DNA of 64,000 bases from Eubacteriaceae bacterium (GTDB lineage Bacteria > Bacillota > Clostridia > Eubacteriales > Anaerofustaceae), in contig JAFZLL010000028.1 of NCBI GenBank assembly GCA_017551505.1, positions 1 through 64,000 on the forward strand. The letters are read 5' to 3'. The translations under genes and the position numbers were made by a program. Positions 1-8,178 of this stretch are shown in pieces. The stretch's first letter is position 1. Each line of letters begins with the position of its first letter. The notes below the pieces were generated by a model. It did no database searches and was not told the origin of the DNA. It saw nothing but the letters and a program-made list of their open reading frames with translations.

Positions 1-138
1 CCCAACTACAACTTCAAGATCATCGTCGGCGGAGCTCCTGTCACCCAGGCATTCGCAGATGAGATCGGTGCTGACGGATATGCTGTAGACGCCGGCGCTG
101 CCGCCATCAAGGCAAAGGAAATGGTAAAGGACCTCTAA
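1..138 (+). CDS. Corrinoid (B12-binding) protein, C-terminal fragment
   Basis: Only the last 45 codons lie in the window; the gene begins upstream of base 1. The visible residues read VGGAPVTQAFADEIGADGY followed by an Ala-rich helix, which matches the end of the Rossmann-like cobalamin-binding domain of MtaC/MtbC/MtmC-type corrinoid proteins, where the VGGAPV strand and the GADGYAxDA segment line the nucleotide tail pocket. Such proteins carry a methyl group between a substrate-specific methyltransferase and a second methyltransferase. The axial-ligand DxHxxG motif would be off the left edge, so it cannot be checked. A URO-D-family methyltransferase-like gene lies 3 kb away on the opposite strand. 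The family call is firm, the substrate unknown. Confidence 0.85.
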   Translation, partial: PNYNFKIIVGGAPVTQAFADEIGADGYAVDAGAAAIKAKEMVKDL

Positions 139-168
139 TCCCCTTAACGGATAATGCTAGATAGATTT

Positions 169-200
169 CAGGCGGGCATAATGAAGCCCGCCTGTTTTGG
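169..200 (+). terminator. Intrinsic terminator of the corrinoid protein gene
   Basis: A 9-bp perfect stem (CAGGCGGGC / GCCCGCCTG) with an 8-base loop is followed by TTTTGGTCTCT. It begins 30 bases after the corrinoid gene stop codon and ends that transcription unit. Confidence 0.75.
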
Positions 201-245
201 TCTCTAACAATACTGTCAACTGTCTTTGGCGGCTGACATAATAAG

Positions 246-277
246 AAACGCCTTCTTTTGAATACAGAAGGCGTTTT
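246..277 (-). terminator. Terminator of the metG operon, probably bidirectional
   Basis: The 11-bp arms AAACGCCTTCT and AGAAGGCGTTT flank a 9-base loop. On the minus strand it lies 25 bases past the stop of the small membrane protein gene. A and T runs on both sides mean it can also back up the plus-strand terminator at 169-200, so it separates the convergent units. Confidence 0.75.
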
Positions 278-301
278 GTGCATTAAGGAACAAAAAACTG
301 A

Positions 302-859
302 CTATTGGCCATTAGTCTCCGCAGATTCATTTTCTGACTGTTCTCCGCCGTCGTCCTCATTTTCATTGACTTCAGGTTGGGCCAATCCGCTGACTGCAGT
401 GAAATTGAGTACTCTTGTCTGATCTGCGTAGACTATTGTTACAGTGAAAGTCGTTCCGGGTTCTACATCACTGTGCAGGGCGATCTCGTTGAATTCGGGT
501 CTGTCACATATTGTTGCGTCCGAGAAGAACATTCTCAGCTTGTATTTTTCCGTAAGGTCGGTGTCCCTGCGGGAATTCCATGTTGTCATAACGGTTTTGA
601 TATCCAGTTTGACGACTGTCCCTGGCACGATCTCATATTCGGTACCGTCTTCCGGCAGCGTTACCTCGATTCTTTTTGCGGCCATTTGCCTTATCGAGGG
701 GATATATCCGTAGCGGCGCTGAGTAATGACAAGCGCTGAGACTGCGGCGGCAGCCAGTATGATGAAGGAAAACACGATCCCTCTGAGTATCGCTGTACGG
801 CGCCGTTTTTTGTCGGCCGGACTGTCGAAGGTGCCCCTCAGCTTTCTGCGCACCGCCAT
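302..859 (-). CDS. Small single-pass membrane protein, hypothetical
   Basis: This 185-residue protein is not recognised. It has a basic N-terminus (about residues 1-24, many Arg/Lys), one hydrophobic segment at about 25-45 (GIVFSFIILAAAAVSALVI), and then an extracytoplasmic region of roughly 110 residues rich in short beta-type stretches, ending in an acidic Asn/Glu/Asp/Ser tail. The topology is therefore N-in with a single signal anchor. Its ATG overlaps the metG stop codon as TAATG, so the two are translated together from one mRNA. That coupling suggests constitutive expression but does not reveal a function; no catalytic motif or Cys residues forming a pattern were seen apart from one Cys. 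Confidence 0.7.
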   Translation of the reverse strand: MAVRRKLRGTFDSPADKKRRRTAILRGIVFSFIILAAAAVSALVITQRRYGYIPSIRQMAAKRIEVTLPEDGTEYEIVPGTVVKLDIKTVMTTWNSRRDTDLTEKYKLRMFFSDATICDRPEFNEIALHSDVEPGTTFTVTIVYADQTRVLNFTAVSGLAQPEVNENEDDGGEQSENESAETNGQ

Positions 860-2850
860 TACCTGACAGAACCTCCTGCGGGAATATCATCCGAAGGCGC
901 CACGAAGGATAGTTTTCCGTCGTGTTCGGCCATCAGAATCATGCCTTCGCTTACAATACCTCTCAGCTTCGCGGGTTTAAGGTTTGCAACTACCGTAACA
1001 GTCCTTCCTGTGATCTCTTCCGGCTTATAATACTTTGCGATTCCTGAAACAATCGTGCGTATCTTTTCACCGGTATCGACCTTTAATATCAGAAGCTTAT
1101 CCGCGTCGGGATGCTTTTCGGCAGATATGATCTTGCCGACTTTCAATTCCACTTTTCCGAGATCATCGATCGTAATATAGCTTCCTTCATCGGGCGTATT
1201 ATCGCTTGGCTGCTCCGCGGCGGGTGCTGCAGCGATCACGTTTGCGGCTTCCGCAGCGGACTTTGGTTTGTTGGCAAGGTATTCCTCTACGGCTGCCATC
1301 TGCTTTACCGGATCGATGCGCTCAAAGAGCTTTTCAGACTCTCCAAGCTTTGTCCCTGGCACCAGCAGGCCGTAGGACAGGCAGGATTCCATGGAATTAT
1401 CGCTGCAGGAGAGCATCTTCAGCATCTTATCCCCCGTATCGGGCAGGTAGCATCTGATCAGGCAGGCGGAGATCCGGATCACTTCCAGCAGGTTATAAAG
1501 CACACCGCCGAGACGCTCTCTTTTGTCCGGATCCTTGGCAAGCACCCAGGGCTGTGTCTCGTCAACATATTTATTCGCGCGTCTGAACAGGTCAAGTATC
1601 AGCTGCATCGAATCAGATATCTTCAGGTCAGCCATCTTCTCGCTGACCCTCTCGAAAAGGGTCGAAGCTTCGTTTATGAGATCGCTGTCCATGGCGTCAT
1701 CAATGTATTTTGCAGGGATCACCCCGTCAAAGTACTGATTTGTCATGGCCATGGTGCGGTTTACCAGGTTGCCCAGGATATTTACCAGTTCTCCGTTCAC
1801 CCTGTCGATGATCAGGTCGTAGGTCAGGTTGCCGTCTTGCGCGAAGGGCATTTCCTTGAGACAGTAATAGCGTATCGCGTCCAGACCGAAGGAGTGGACC
1901 AGATCGTCGGCATAGATCACGTTTCCCTTGGACTTGCTCATCTTGCCTCCTCCTACAAGGAGCCATGGATGTCCGAAGACCTTCTTCGGGAGCGGCAGAT
2001 CCAGAGCCATCAGCATGATGGGCCAGTATATAGTATGGAACCGTATTATATCCTTGCCGACCAGGTGGAGATCCGCCGGCCAGTATTTCTTGAATGAAGG
2101 TTCATCCTCGCCGTCCGGGTTATATCCGGGGAAGGTTATGTAGTTGGCGAGGGCGTCTATCCAGACGTAGACGACATGTCCCGGGTCGAAATCAACGGGG
2201 ATTCCCCAGTTGAAGCTGGTACGCGAAACACACAGGTCTTTGAGTCCCGGACGTATGAAATTGTTGAGCATCTCATTCTTGCGGGATTCGGGCTGGATGA
2301 AATCCGGATGTGATTCGATGTACTCCTCCAGGCGCTTCGCATACTTGGAGAGCTTGAAAAAGTAGGCTTCCTCCTTGGCATATTCGACCGGCCGGCCGCA
2401 ATCGGGGCATTTGCCGTCGATAAGCTGGCTTTCGGTGTAGAAAGATTCATCAGGCTTGCAGTACCAGCCCTCATACATGCCCTTATAGATATCTCCCTGT
2501 TCATAGTAGCGTTTGAATATCTTCTGGATCTTGGCCATATGGTCAGGGTCTGTAGTGCGGATGAAACGGTCATAGGATATGTTCATGACATCCCAGTTGC
2601 GCCTGATCTCACCTGAGATCATGTCCACGAATGTCTGGGGGGCCATGCCCGCCGCCTCTGCCTTATCCTGTATTTTCTGCCCGTGTTCGTCGGTGCCTGT
2701 CTGGAAATATACGTCATATCCGCTGAAGCGCATGAAGCGGGCGATCGCGTCCGCAAGCACTATTTCGTATAGATTGCCGATATGTGGTTTGCCGGACGTG
2801 TAAGCGATGGCCGTAGTGATATAAAATGGTTTTTTAGGCTCATCTGACAT
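859..2850 (-). CDS. metG: Methionyl-tRNA synthetase
   Basis: This cytoplasmic class I synthetase charges tRNA-Met with methionine. The 663-residue product carries the HIGH-type motif HIGN at residues 23-26, a CPDCG zinc knuckle in the connective peptide, KMSKS at 303-307, the anticodon-binding helical domain, and a C-terminal EMAP/OB-fold tRNA-binding domain (about 555-660, containing ISAEKHPDADKLLILKV), so it is the full-length dimeric form. I chose the ATG at 2850 because GGAGGT lies upstream of it and a sigma-A promoter occupies 2903-2931; the in-frame extension to 2931 would start inside that promoter. It is followed by a translationally coupled small membrane protein gene. No T-box was found in its leader. 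Confidence 0.97.
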   Translation of the reverse strand: MSDEPKKPFYITTAIAYTSGKPHIGNLYEIVLADAIARFMRFSGYDVYFQTGTDEHGQKIQDKAEAAGMAPQTFVDMISGEIRRNWDVMNISYDRFIRTTDPDHMAKIQKIFKRYYEQGDIYKGMYEGWYCKPDESFYTESQLIDGKCPDCGRPVEYAKEEAYFFKLSKYAKRLEEYIESHPDFIQPESRKNEMLNNFIRPGLKDLCVSRTSFNWGIPVDFDPGHVVYVWIDALANYITFPGYNPDGEDEPSFKKYWPADLHLVGKDIIRFHTIYWPIMLMALDLPLPKKVFGHPWLLVGGGKMSKSKGNVIYADDLVHSFGLDAIRYYCLKEMPFAQDGNLTYDLIIDRVNGELVNILGNLVNRTMAMTNQYFDGVIPAKYIDDAMDSDLINEASTLFERVSEKMADLKISDSMQLILDLFRRANKYVDETQPWVLAKDPDKRERLGGVLYNLLEVIRISACLIRCYLPDTGDKMLKMLSCSDNSMESCLSYGLLVPGTKLGESEKLFERIDPVKQMAAVEEYLANKPKSAAEAANVIAAAPAAEQPSDNTPDEGSYITIDDLGKVELKVGKIISAEKHPDADKLLILKVDTGEKIRTIVSGIAKYYKPEEITGRTVTVVANLKPAKLRGIVSEGMILMAEHDGKLSFVAPSDDIPAGGSVR

Positions 2851-2902
2851 AAGAATTATTACCTCCGGTGGTTGATTTCCCTGTGAATGAACAGGTACAG
2901 CC

Positions 2903-2931
2903 ATAATACCGCAAAAAAACAGACAATTCAA
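2903..2931 (-). promoter_or_regulatory. Sigma-A promoter of metG
   Basis: On the minus strand the -35 box is TTGAAT (2926-2931), the spacer 17 bp, and the -10 box TATTAT (2903-2908). Transcription should begin near 2896, giving a leader of about 45 nt, too short for a T-box. The rest of the gene-free stretch 2932-3100 shows no structure I can name. Confidence 0.75.
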
Positions 2932-3100
2932 TTATTAAATACAGAGAAGGAGAAAGAAGAAGGAAAAACATCGCTGCGCCTGAGTATTCGACCTCAAGCC
3001 ATGTCCTTCTGATGAGTTCCGGACAGCAGACGACGACAGATGCAGTTTATTCAGAGTTTTAAGACAGATCCCGCGGCGGGATAATACGGCGAGTAGACCG

Positions 3101-3136
3101 AAAAACAGAAGAGGCATGATATCGCTCATGCCTCTT
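3101..3136 (-). terminator. Terminator of the URO-D-family gene
   Basis: An 11-bp perfect stem (AAGAGGCATGA / TCATGCCTCTT) with a 6-base loop is followed on the minus strand by CTGTTTTT. It sits about 50 bases after the stop of the 3186-4247 gene and isolates it from metG. Confidence 0.8.
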
Positions 3137-3185
3137 ACAAAACATATTGCTGTTTCCTTTTATTATATATCGTTCTGACGGATTG

Positions 3186-4247
3186 TCAGACGGTGCCTCC
3201 GTACTTCTTGCGGGAGTATACATAGACCTCTTCCTTGAACGCATCGGTCATGACCGGGCCTGCATAGAGGTTAAACATTGAAACCTTGCCGGGTTTATAG
3301 AACTTGTCTACGTATGCCCTGGCAGCTGCTCTCTGTTCGTCTACTGAGGTCTTTTCGGGATCGAACTGATCCGGGATTATACCGAAGATCATCTTGTCGC
3401 CGAATTCCTCGTAAAGGGCGTGTGTATCGTTCATTGGCTGTGGATCCCACTGGTCGAATCCGCCGTCGATGAATGCCTGGACTCTCTTTTCGTTATTTCC
3501 GCAGGAGTGGAGAGTAACGTACTTGCCGTAGGAGTGCATATGATCTGTAAGATCCCTCATGTAGGGTACGAAGAACTCATATGCGATGTCCATGGAGAAG
3601 AACGGGTTCTTCTGCGCACCCCAGTCATCGTGGATATTGAAGCCATCCAGGAACGGATAATAGTGGACGATATGATCGACGAGATCGCATGCAAAATCCG
3701 TGGTGGCCCTGAAGAGGGATTTGACGGCGTCCTGCTGGTCCTCATCGACAAGTGCCGTGGCGGCGGGGGCGAAGTCCATAAAGGAGATCAGCCTTTCAAA
3801 CCAGAAGCCGTTTATCAGGGACATCTGAGGCGAGAAACGCAGATCCGGCATCTGAGACTTTTCGACATCTGCCTTCCAGTCTATCTCGTCAAGATTGGGG
3901 AAGTGGATCTTGTCAGGCCACTCGTTGGCGTTCGACAGGAACGGATCGCCGGGATGGACGATGGAGCCGCGGGCGGATTCGACCCATTCCCAAACGATTC
4001 CGAAAGCATCGGTCGTACCTGCCGGTCCGCCTCTGCCCAGCATATCGTTGTAGAAGGGGGCTGCCCAATAGCCCATTTCTCCCGGAAGGGGATACCAGTA
4101 GGACTCCTTGTCCCAGAACAGGGCAGTGATGTTTTCCTTCGGTGTGACGGGAGTATTAATAATTGGGTTGCCTGGACGGCCCATAAAGCCGGGGCGTACT
4201 TCAACGACTCTTAATTCTTCCTCCGAAAAAGGTATTTTTCTGTTCAT
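3186..4247 (-). CDS. URO-D-family protein, likely corrinoid-dependent methyltransferase
   Basis: The 353-residue product belongs to the uroporphyrinogen decarboxylase superfamily, which in anaerobes mostly comprises MtaA/MtbA-like methyltransferases rather than haem enzymes. Seen directly: a C-terminal TIM-barrel pattern with NIHDDWGAQ (about residue 220) and LHSCGNN (about 265), whose His-X-Cys resembles the zinc-binding H-x-C of methylcobamide methyltransferases, then QPMND and a YAGPVM segment near the end. No haem genes are nearby, while a corrinoid protein ends at base 138, so methyl transfer is the more likely role; substrate unknown. The ATG at 4247 is preceded by AAAGGAC; a longer reading to 4307 is excluded because that codon lies in the -10 box. 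The gene is monocistronic. Confidence 0.8.
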   Translation of the reverse strand: MNRKIPFSEEELRVVEVRPGFMGRPGNPIINTPVTPKENITALFWDKESYWYPLPGEMGYWAAPFYNDMLGRGGPAGTTDAFGIVWEWVESARGSIVHPGDPFLSNANEWPDKIHFPNLDEIDWKADVEKSQMPDLRFSPQMSLINGFWFERLISFMDFAPAATALVDEDQQDAVKSLFRATTDFACDLVDHIVHYYPFLDGFNIHDDWGAQKNPFFSMDIAYEFFVPYMRDLTDHMHSYGKYVTLHSCGNNEKRVQAFIDGGFDQWDPQPMNDTHALYEEFGDKMIFGIIPDQFDPEKTSVDEQRAAARAYVDKFYKPGKVSMFNLYAGPVMTDAFKEEVYVYSRKKYGGTV

Positions 4248-4306
4248 TTTGTCCTTTCGCGCAGTTTTAAAAACCGCTTCAAATAAAATTGATTTATGAT
4301 GATTCA

Positions 4307-4335
4307 ATTGTAAATCAAATAATACATCATATCAA
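4307..4335 (-). promoter_or_regulatory. Sigma-A promoter of the URO-D-family gene
   Basis: Minus strand: -35 TTGATA (4330-4335), 17-bp spacer, -10 TACAAT (4307-4312), about 60 bases before the start codon. The remaining intergenic DNA to 4467 shows no T-run hairpin for the transketolase operon that ends at 4468. Confidence 0.7.
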
Positions 4336-4467
4336 GAAAAACAGTTGTGGAATTATGATTAATCGGATACAGCCTTAGGCCATCCGCCTACTGCGCCAGT
4401 GAGTTCTTTCCGGAGCCGCGAAGCAGCCCCCTTAAGGAGAACGGCCTTCTTACTGTATCTACGTTTT

Positions 4468-5403
4468 CTATTTTTCGCCGAATTCTTTATACTTTTTCGC
4501 TATGTCCATAGCGGTCAGGTGGTAGTGCGACATAAGCTGGTCGGGTTTTCCGCTCTGGCCGAAAACATCATTTACCGCGACCGCCCTGACAGGTGTCGGG
4601 CACTCTTCTGCGAGCGTCTGGCATATGACCGCATTAAGGCCTCCGTATATGGAATGCTCCTCGCAGGTAATGACATTTCCGCATTTTTGCGCGTACCTGA
4701 CTACAGTCTCCTTATCCAAAGGCTTGATCGTGCTGACGTTTATCACCGCGGCGCTTACTCCCTGCCCGTAGAGCAGTTCGGCTGCCTTCAGGGCTTCGGA
4801 CACCATCACTCCGCAGGCGAAGATGGCAACGTTATGGCCGTCCCTGAGCACGTCGGCTTTGCCCGGGATGAAAACGTGATCCTCAGGGTAGATTACCGGG
4901 GTCTTGCCGCGTGAGAATCTGAGGTATACCGGTCCGTCTATCTTTGCGGCTTCAAAAACCGCAGCCCGCGCTTCCACGGCGTCTGCGGGGACGAAGACGG
5001 TCATGTTGGGGAGTCCGTTCATCAGGGAGATATCCTCCAGAGACTGGTGGGTGGCGCCATCCTCTCCGACCGTGAGACCTGCATGCGTGCAGGCTATCTT
5101 GACGTTGAGGTTGGGGTAGCATATGCTCTGGCGCACTGCATCGTAGTTCCTCCCTGTGCCGAAAACTGCGAAGGTGGAGATGAACGGGATCTTGCCGCAT
5201 GCAGCCATGCCGGCGGCCACGTTCGTCATGTTGGTCTCCGCGATGCCCATGTCGAAGAATCTGTCCGGATATGCCTGCGCGAAATTGGATGTCTTGGTCG
5301 AACCCGACAGGTCGGCATCCAGCACCACGACTTTATCGTTGACTGCTCCCAGATCTTTTAAAGCCAGCCCGTAAGCTTCTCTTGTGGCGATATCCTCACT
5401 CAT
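4468..5403 (-). CDS. Transketolase, C-terminal subunit
   Basis: The 311-residue product holds the pyrimidine-binding and C-terminal domains of transketolase, which shuttles two-carbon units between sugar phosphates in the non-oxidative pentose phosphate pathway. Visible landmarks are DADLSGSTKT near residue 29, FDMGIAETNM (the catalytic Glu of the pyrimidine domain) near 50, THAGLTVGEDGATHQ near 107, and CEEHSIYGGLN in the C-terminal domain. It lacks the pyrophosphate-binding domain, which is the separate gene immediately upstream; the two overlap by four bases (ATGA). Split transketolases of this size are common in clostridia and archaea. The protein could in principle act on a related substrate (DXS-like enzymes share the fold), but the paired gene and prs neighbour favour transketolase. 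Confidence 0.93.
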   Translation of the reverse strand: MSEDIATREAYGLALKDLGAVNDKVVVLDADLSGSTKTSNFAQAYPDRFFDMGIAETNMTNVAAGMAACGKIPFISTFAVFGTGRNYDAVRQSICYPNLNVKIACTHAGLTVGEDGATHQSLEDISLMNGLPNMTVFVPADAVEARAAVFEAAKIDGPVYLRFSRGKTPVIYPEDHVFIPGKADVLRDGHNVAIFACGVMVSEALKAAELLYGQGVSAAVINVSTIKPLDKETVVRYAQKCGNVITCEEHSIYGGLNAVICQTLAEECPTPVRAVAVNDVFGQSGKPDQLMSHYHLTAMDIAKKYKEFGEK

Positions 5404-6239
5404 TTCTCTTCCTCCGCGAGCCTTGCGAGCTCCATGTCCAATTCATTGACGGCCTGATCCCTTTCGTTTTCATTTGGAGCTGAACCGTGCCATTTGGCCT
5501 GGTTTTCCATGTAGGAGACGCCCTTGCCCTTGACCGTTTTGGCAACGAGGGCTTTTGGTCTTCCGTTCTTTTCCGTAAGTTTCCCGAAGGCTGATCTCAG
5601 GCAGTCGAAGCAGTTTCCATCCTCAGCTGTGACGACATCGAATCCGAAAGCCGCCAGCTTTTCGTTTATCGGATAAGGGTTCATCACTTTGCCTATCTCG
5701 CCGTCGATCTGCAGATTATTATTGTCGACTATAAGTATGAAATTATCAAGTTTGTAATGGGAAGCTGACATGCATGCCTCCCATACGCTGCCTTCCTCGA
5801 TCTCCCCGTCTCCGCAGAGGCAGTATACGCTGTAATTCTTTTTATCGGTCTTACCCGCCAGCGCCATGCCGACGGCAGCGCCGACACCCAGCCCCAGTGA
5901 GCCTGTGGTCATTTCGACTCCAGGCAGTTTCTTCATATCGGGATGCCCCTGCAGGCGGCTCCCCATGCGGCGGAACGTCTTAAGTTCCTCTTTCGGGACA
6001 ACGCCTTTAGCGCACAGCATCGAGTACAGCAGCGGAGAGGCATGGCCTTTGCTCAACACGAAGCGGTCACGGTCCGGATCTGTGAACGAAGGGATATCCA
6101 TGATCTCAAAATACAGCAGAGCTGCTATCTCGACCCCGGAGAGCGACCCTCCCGGATGACCGCTGGAGGCGGAGTATACCATCTCGATGATATCCTTCCT
6201 TGCCTCGGCAGCTATTTTTTTCAGTTCCAGATTGTCCAT
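5400..6239 (-). CDS. Transketolase, N-terminal subunit
   Basis: This product of about 279 residues is the thiamine-pyrophosphate-binding half of a two-subunit transketolase. Seen: SSGHPGGSLSGVEIA near residue 25, SKGHASPLLYSML near 65, and the TPP/Mg motif CGDGEIEEGSVWEA near 145 that ends in DNNNLQIDG. It must pair with the product of the overlapping downstream gene to be active. The ATG at 6239 has GAGGA six bases upstream; an ATG two codons earlier (6245) overlaps the prs stop as ATGA but abuts the same GAGGA, so I prefer 6239. Cotranscribed with prs, it supplies ribose-5-phosphate to PRPP synthesis. Confidence 0.94.
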   Translation of the reverse strand: MDNLELKKIAAEARKDIIEMVYSASSGHPGGSLSGVEIAALLYFEIMDIPSFTDPDRDRFVLSKGHASPLLYSMLCAKGVVPKEELKTFRRMGSRLQGHPDMKKLPGVEMTTGSLGLGVGAAVGMALAGKTDKKNYSVYCLCGDGEIEEGSVWEACMSASHYKLDNFILIVDNNNLQIDGEIGKVMNPYPINEKLAAFGFDVVTAEDGNCFDCLRSAFGKLTEKNGRPKALVAKTVKGKGVSYMENQAKWHGSAPNENERDQAVNELDMELARLAEEEK

Positions 6240-6241
6240 TT

Positions 6242-7198
6242 TCATTCCTCGAACAGGCTGCTGACCGATTTCCCTTTATGGATGCGGTCTATGGTCTTGG
6301 CGAGCAGCGGAGCTATGGATACGACAACGACTTTATCTATGTTCTTTTCTTCCGTGAGAGGGACGGTGTCGGTGACGATAATCCTGTCTATGGCACTTTC
6401 CATCAGCCTTTTGGGAGCTTCTCCGTTGAAAAGGGGGTGAGTGCAGCCTGCCGTGATGGACTTTGCGCCAAGTTCTTTTAATGCATTTGCGGCGCCGCAG
6501 ATGGTCCCTGCCGTATCTATCATGTCGTCTATCATCAGAACGTCCTTGCCGACTACGTCTCCGATGACGTTCATCACTTCGGAAACATTAGCCTGAGGAC
6601 GGCGCTTGTCTATGATCGCCAGAGGGCAGCCGAGACGTTCAGCCAGGGAACGCGATCTCTTTACGCTGCCAACGTCCGGTGCGACGACCACCAGGTTGTC
6701 CAGATCGTACCCGCTGTTTTTTACATGGTCTACGATGATCGGCTGCGCCGTGAGCGCGTCCATAGGGATATCGAAGAATCCCTGGATCTGATCCGCGTGC
6801 AGATCCACCGATACGACCCTGTCTGCTCCCGCTCTGTCAAGAAGGTCAGCTACCAGCTTTGATGTGATGGGGACTCTCGATTTGTCCTTTCGGTCCTGAC
6901 GTGAATAGCCGTAATACGGGATTATGGCGTTGATGCGTGAAGCCGAGGCACGTTTTAAAGCGTCGATGGCGATAAGCAGCTCCATCAGATTCTCGTTGAC
7001 AGGCCTGCATGTCGGCTGGATGACAAAAACGTCCTTGCCGCGAACGGATTCGCAGATATGCACATAGCTCTCTCCGTCTGCGAAATGCTTGATCTCCGTT
7101 GTGGTCAGGGGGATGCCCAGCGCTTCGGAGATCTCAGAATTCAGTTTGGGGTGCGCGCTCCCGCCGATGAGCACGATGTCTTGATAAAGTCCGTCCAT
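6242..7198 (-). CDS. prs: Ribose-phosphate pyrophosphokinase (PRPP synthetase)
   Basis: The enzyme transfers pyrophosphate from ATP to ribose-5-phosphate to make PRPP for nucleotide, histidine and tryptophan synthesis. The 318-residue length is normal for class I. Motifs seen: the N-terminal FADGES, ARG-type loop replaced by YYGYSRQDRKDKSR (ATP-binding region, near residue 95-110), the Mg site SVDLHADQIQGFF near 130, and the PRPP/ribose-5-phosphate loop DDMIDTAGT near 220. GAGAGG precedes the ATG. It sits between a GlmU-like gene and split transketolase, an arrangement comparable to the glmU-prs pairing of Bacillus, so precursor supply is probably coordinated. Confidence 0.97.
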   Translation of the reverse strand: MDGLYQDIVLIGGSAHPKLNSEISEALGIPLTTTEIKHFADGESYVHICESVRGKDVFVIQPTCRPVNENLMELLIAIDALKRASASRINAIIPYYGYSRQDRKDKSRVPITSKLVADLLDRAGADRVVSVDLHADQIQGFFDIPMDALTAQPIIVDHVKNSGYDLDNLVVVAPDVGSVKRSRSLAERLGCPLAIIDKRRPQANVSEVMNVIGDVVGKDVLMIDDMIDTAGTICGAANALKELGAKSITAGCTHPLFNGEAPKRLMESAIDRIIVTDTVPLTEEKNIDKVVVVSIAPLLAKTIDRIHKGKSVSSLFEE

Positions 7199-7258
7199 GT
7201 TTTTCCTCTCTTTTGTTTGGATGATTTATAAATAAAAAATGAAATAAATGCGTTTTGA

Positions 7259-8011
7259 TTACCAGCTTGCCTGTTTCGGATGCCGCATCCCCTGGTAGAT
7301 CTCCTCTAAGGCGGCGAGTTCTTCTCTCGTATTTGCACCTGCTACGGCATTCTCATCCCCGCAGTCGTATGCAAGTACCTTTTTGCCGCCTGCTATAAGA
7401 ATTGACACCGCGTCAGTGAGATAGTACTCCTTTTTGGTGTTTTCGTTCTTTATCCTTTCCAGCGAGTATGTCAATGATCCAGGGGTGAACAGCATGGCTC
7501 CCGAATTGATCTCTTTGATCTTGAGCTCCTCGTCGGTCGCGTCCGCTTTTTCAACGATCCCCGTGAAATTGCCGCTGCTGTCCCTCTTTATGCGCCCGTA
7601 AGCGGCGGGATCCTTCACGCTGGCTGTGAGTACGCACAGGTCAGCCTCGTTCTCAGTAAAGTATTCAAACAGGTCTTTTATGCATTTCGCGGAAAGCAGC
7701 GGGGCGTCTCCTAGCAGTATGAGCACTGGGGTTTCTGTCCCCTCAAAAAAGGCAGACGCGCTCTTCACCGCATCCGCCGTGCCCAGCTGTTCCTTTTGGG
7801 TATAGCAAGAAACGCCGTCTCCGACAGCCTGCCTGACCATGTCCCCCTTGTATCCGACGACGACCGCTATATCTTTTACTCCGGCCTGTCTGGCATTTTC
7901 GATCACGTGGGAGACCATTGGTTTGTCTCCCAGCGGATTCAGGACTTTGGGCAGATCGGATTTCATCCTGGTTCCCTTGCCCGCGGCAAGAATGATAGCG
8001 TTAAGTTCCAT
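7259..8011 (-). CDS. GlmU-like UDP-sugar pyrophosphorylase, uridylyltransferase domain only
   Basis: The 250-residue product matches only the N-terminal nucleotidyltransferase half of GlmU, which makes UDP-GlcNAc from GlcNAc-1-phosphate and UTP. Seen: LAAGKGTRMKSDLPKVL (residues 8-24), QLGTADAV, LLGDAPLL for Mg/UTP binding, GRIKR, EINSGAML and KKEYYLTDAV. Bifunctional GlmU is about 455 residues and continues into a left-handed beta-helix acetyltransferase; here the reading frame ends soon after the first domain (NTREELAALEEIYQ) with a clean stop and no downstream hexapeptide repeats before prs. The ATG at 8011 has GGAGGC seven bases upstream. The acetyltransferase step must come from elsewhere. 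Other NDP-sugar specificity is possible. Confidence 0.88.
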   Translation of the reverse strand: MELNAIILAAGKGTRMKSDLPKVLNPLGDKPMVSHVIENARQAGVKDIAVVVGYKGDMVRQAVGDGVSCYTQKEQLGTADAVKSASAFFEGTETPVLILLGDAPLLSAKCIKDLFEYFTENEADLCVLTASVKDPAAYGRIKRDSSGNFTGIVEKADATDEELKIKEINSGAMLFTPGSLTYSLERIKNENTKKEYYLTDAVSILIAGGKKVLAYDCGDENAVAGANTREELAALEEIYQGMRHPKQASW

Positions 8012-8032
8012 TGCTTTTGCCTCCATATAGTC

Positions 8033-8038
8033 ATTATA
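8033..8038 (-). promoter_or_regulatory. -10 element of the glmU-like/prs/transketolase operon
   Basis: TATAAT on the minus strand would give a leader of about 15 nt that still contains the GGAGG. No convincing -35 box lies 17 bp upstream, so only the -10 is reported. The remaining DNA to 8178 shows nothing I can name. Confidence 0.4.
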
Positions 8039-8178
8039 CATCTTTATATATCTATTACGGGACTTTTCCGCGGTTGATTGAAAGTTTTAAGGTGCATGCC
8101 ACATGGACAGCAGTTTTCTCCATGCCGGCGGGAAAGCTGTCTGTGCCTCTCTGCGCCGTAGAGATCAGGGATGCAGGC

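Noticed and set aside
1111-2097. Long plus-strand open frame (about 328 codons) opposite metG
   Set aside because: It lies antisense to well-conserved metG sequence, has no ribosome binding site and low-complexity His/Gln-rich content; it mirrors metG codon bias.
2851-3100. Possible T-box leader of metG
   Set aside because: A close -35/-10 pair gives a leader of only about 45 nt, and I find no T-box sequence (GGGTGG-type antiterminator) or specifier stem.
3420-4214. Plus-strand frame opposite the URO-D gene
   Set aside because: Antisense to a conserved coding sequence; no recognisable protein pattern and no start signals.
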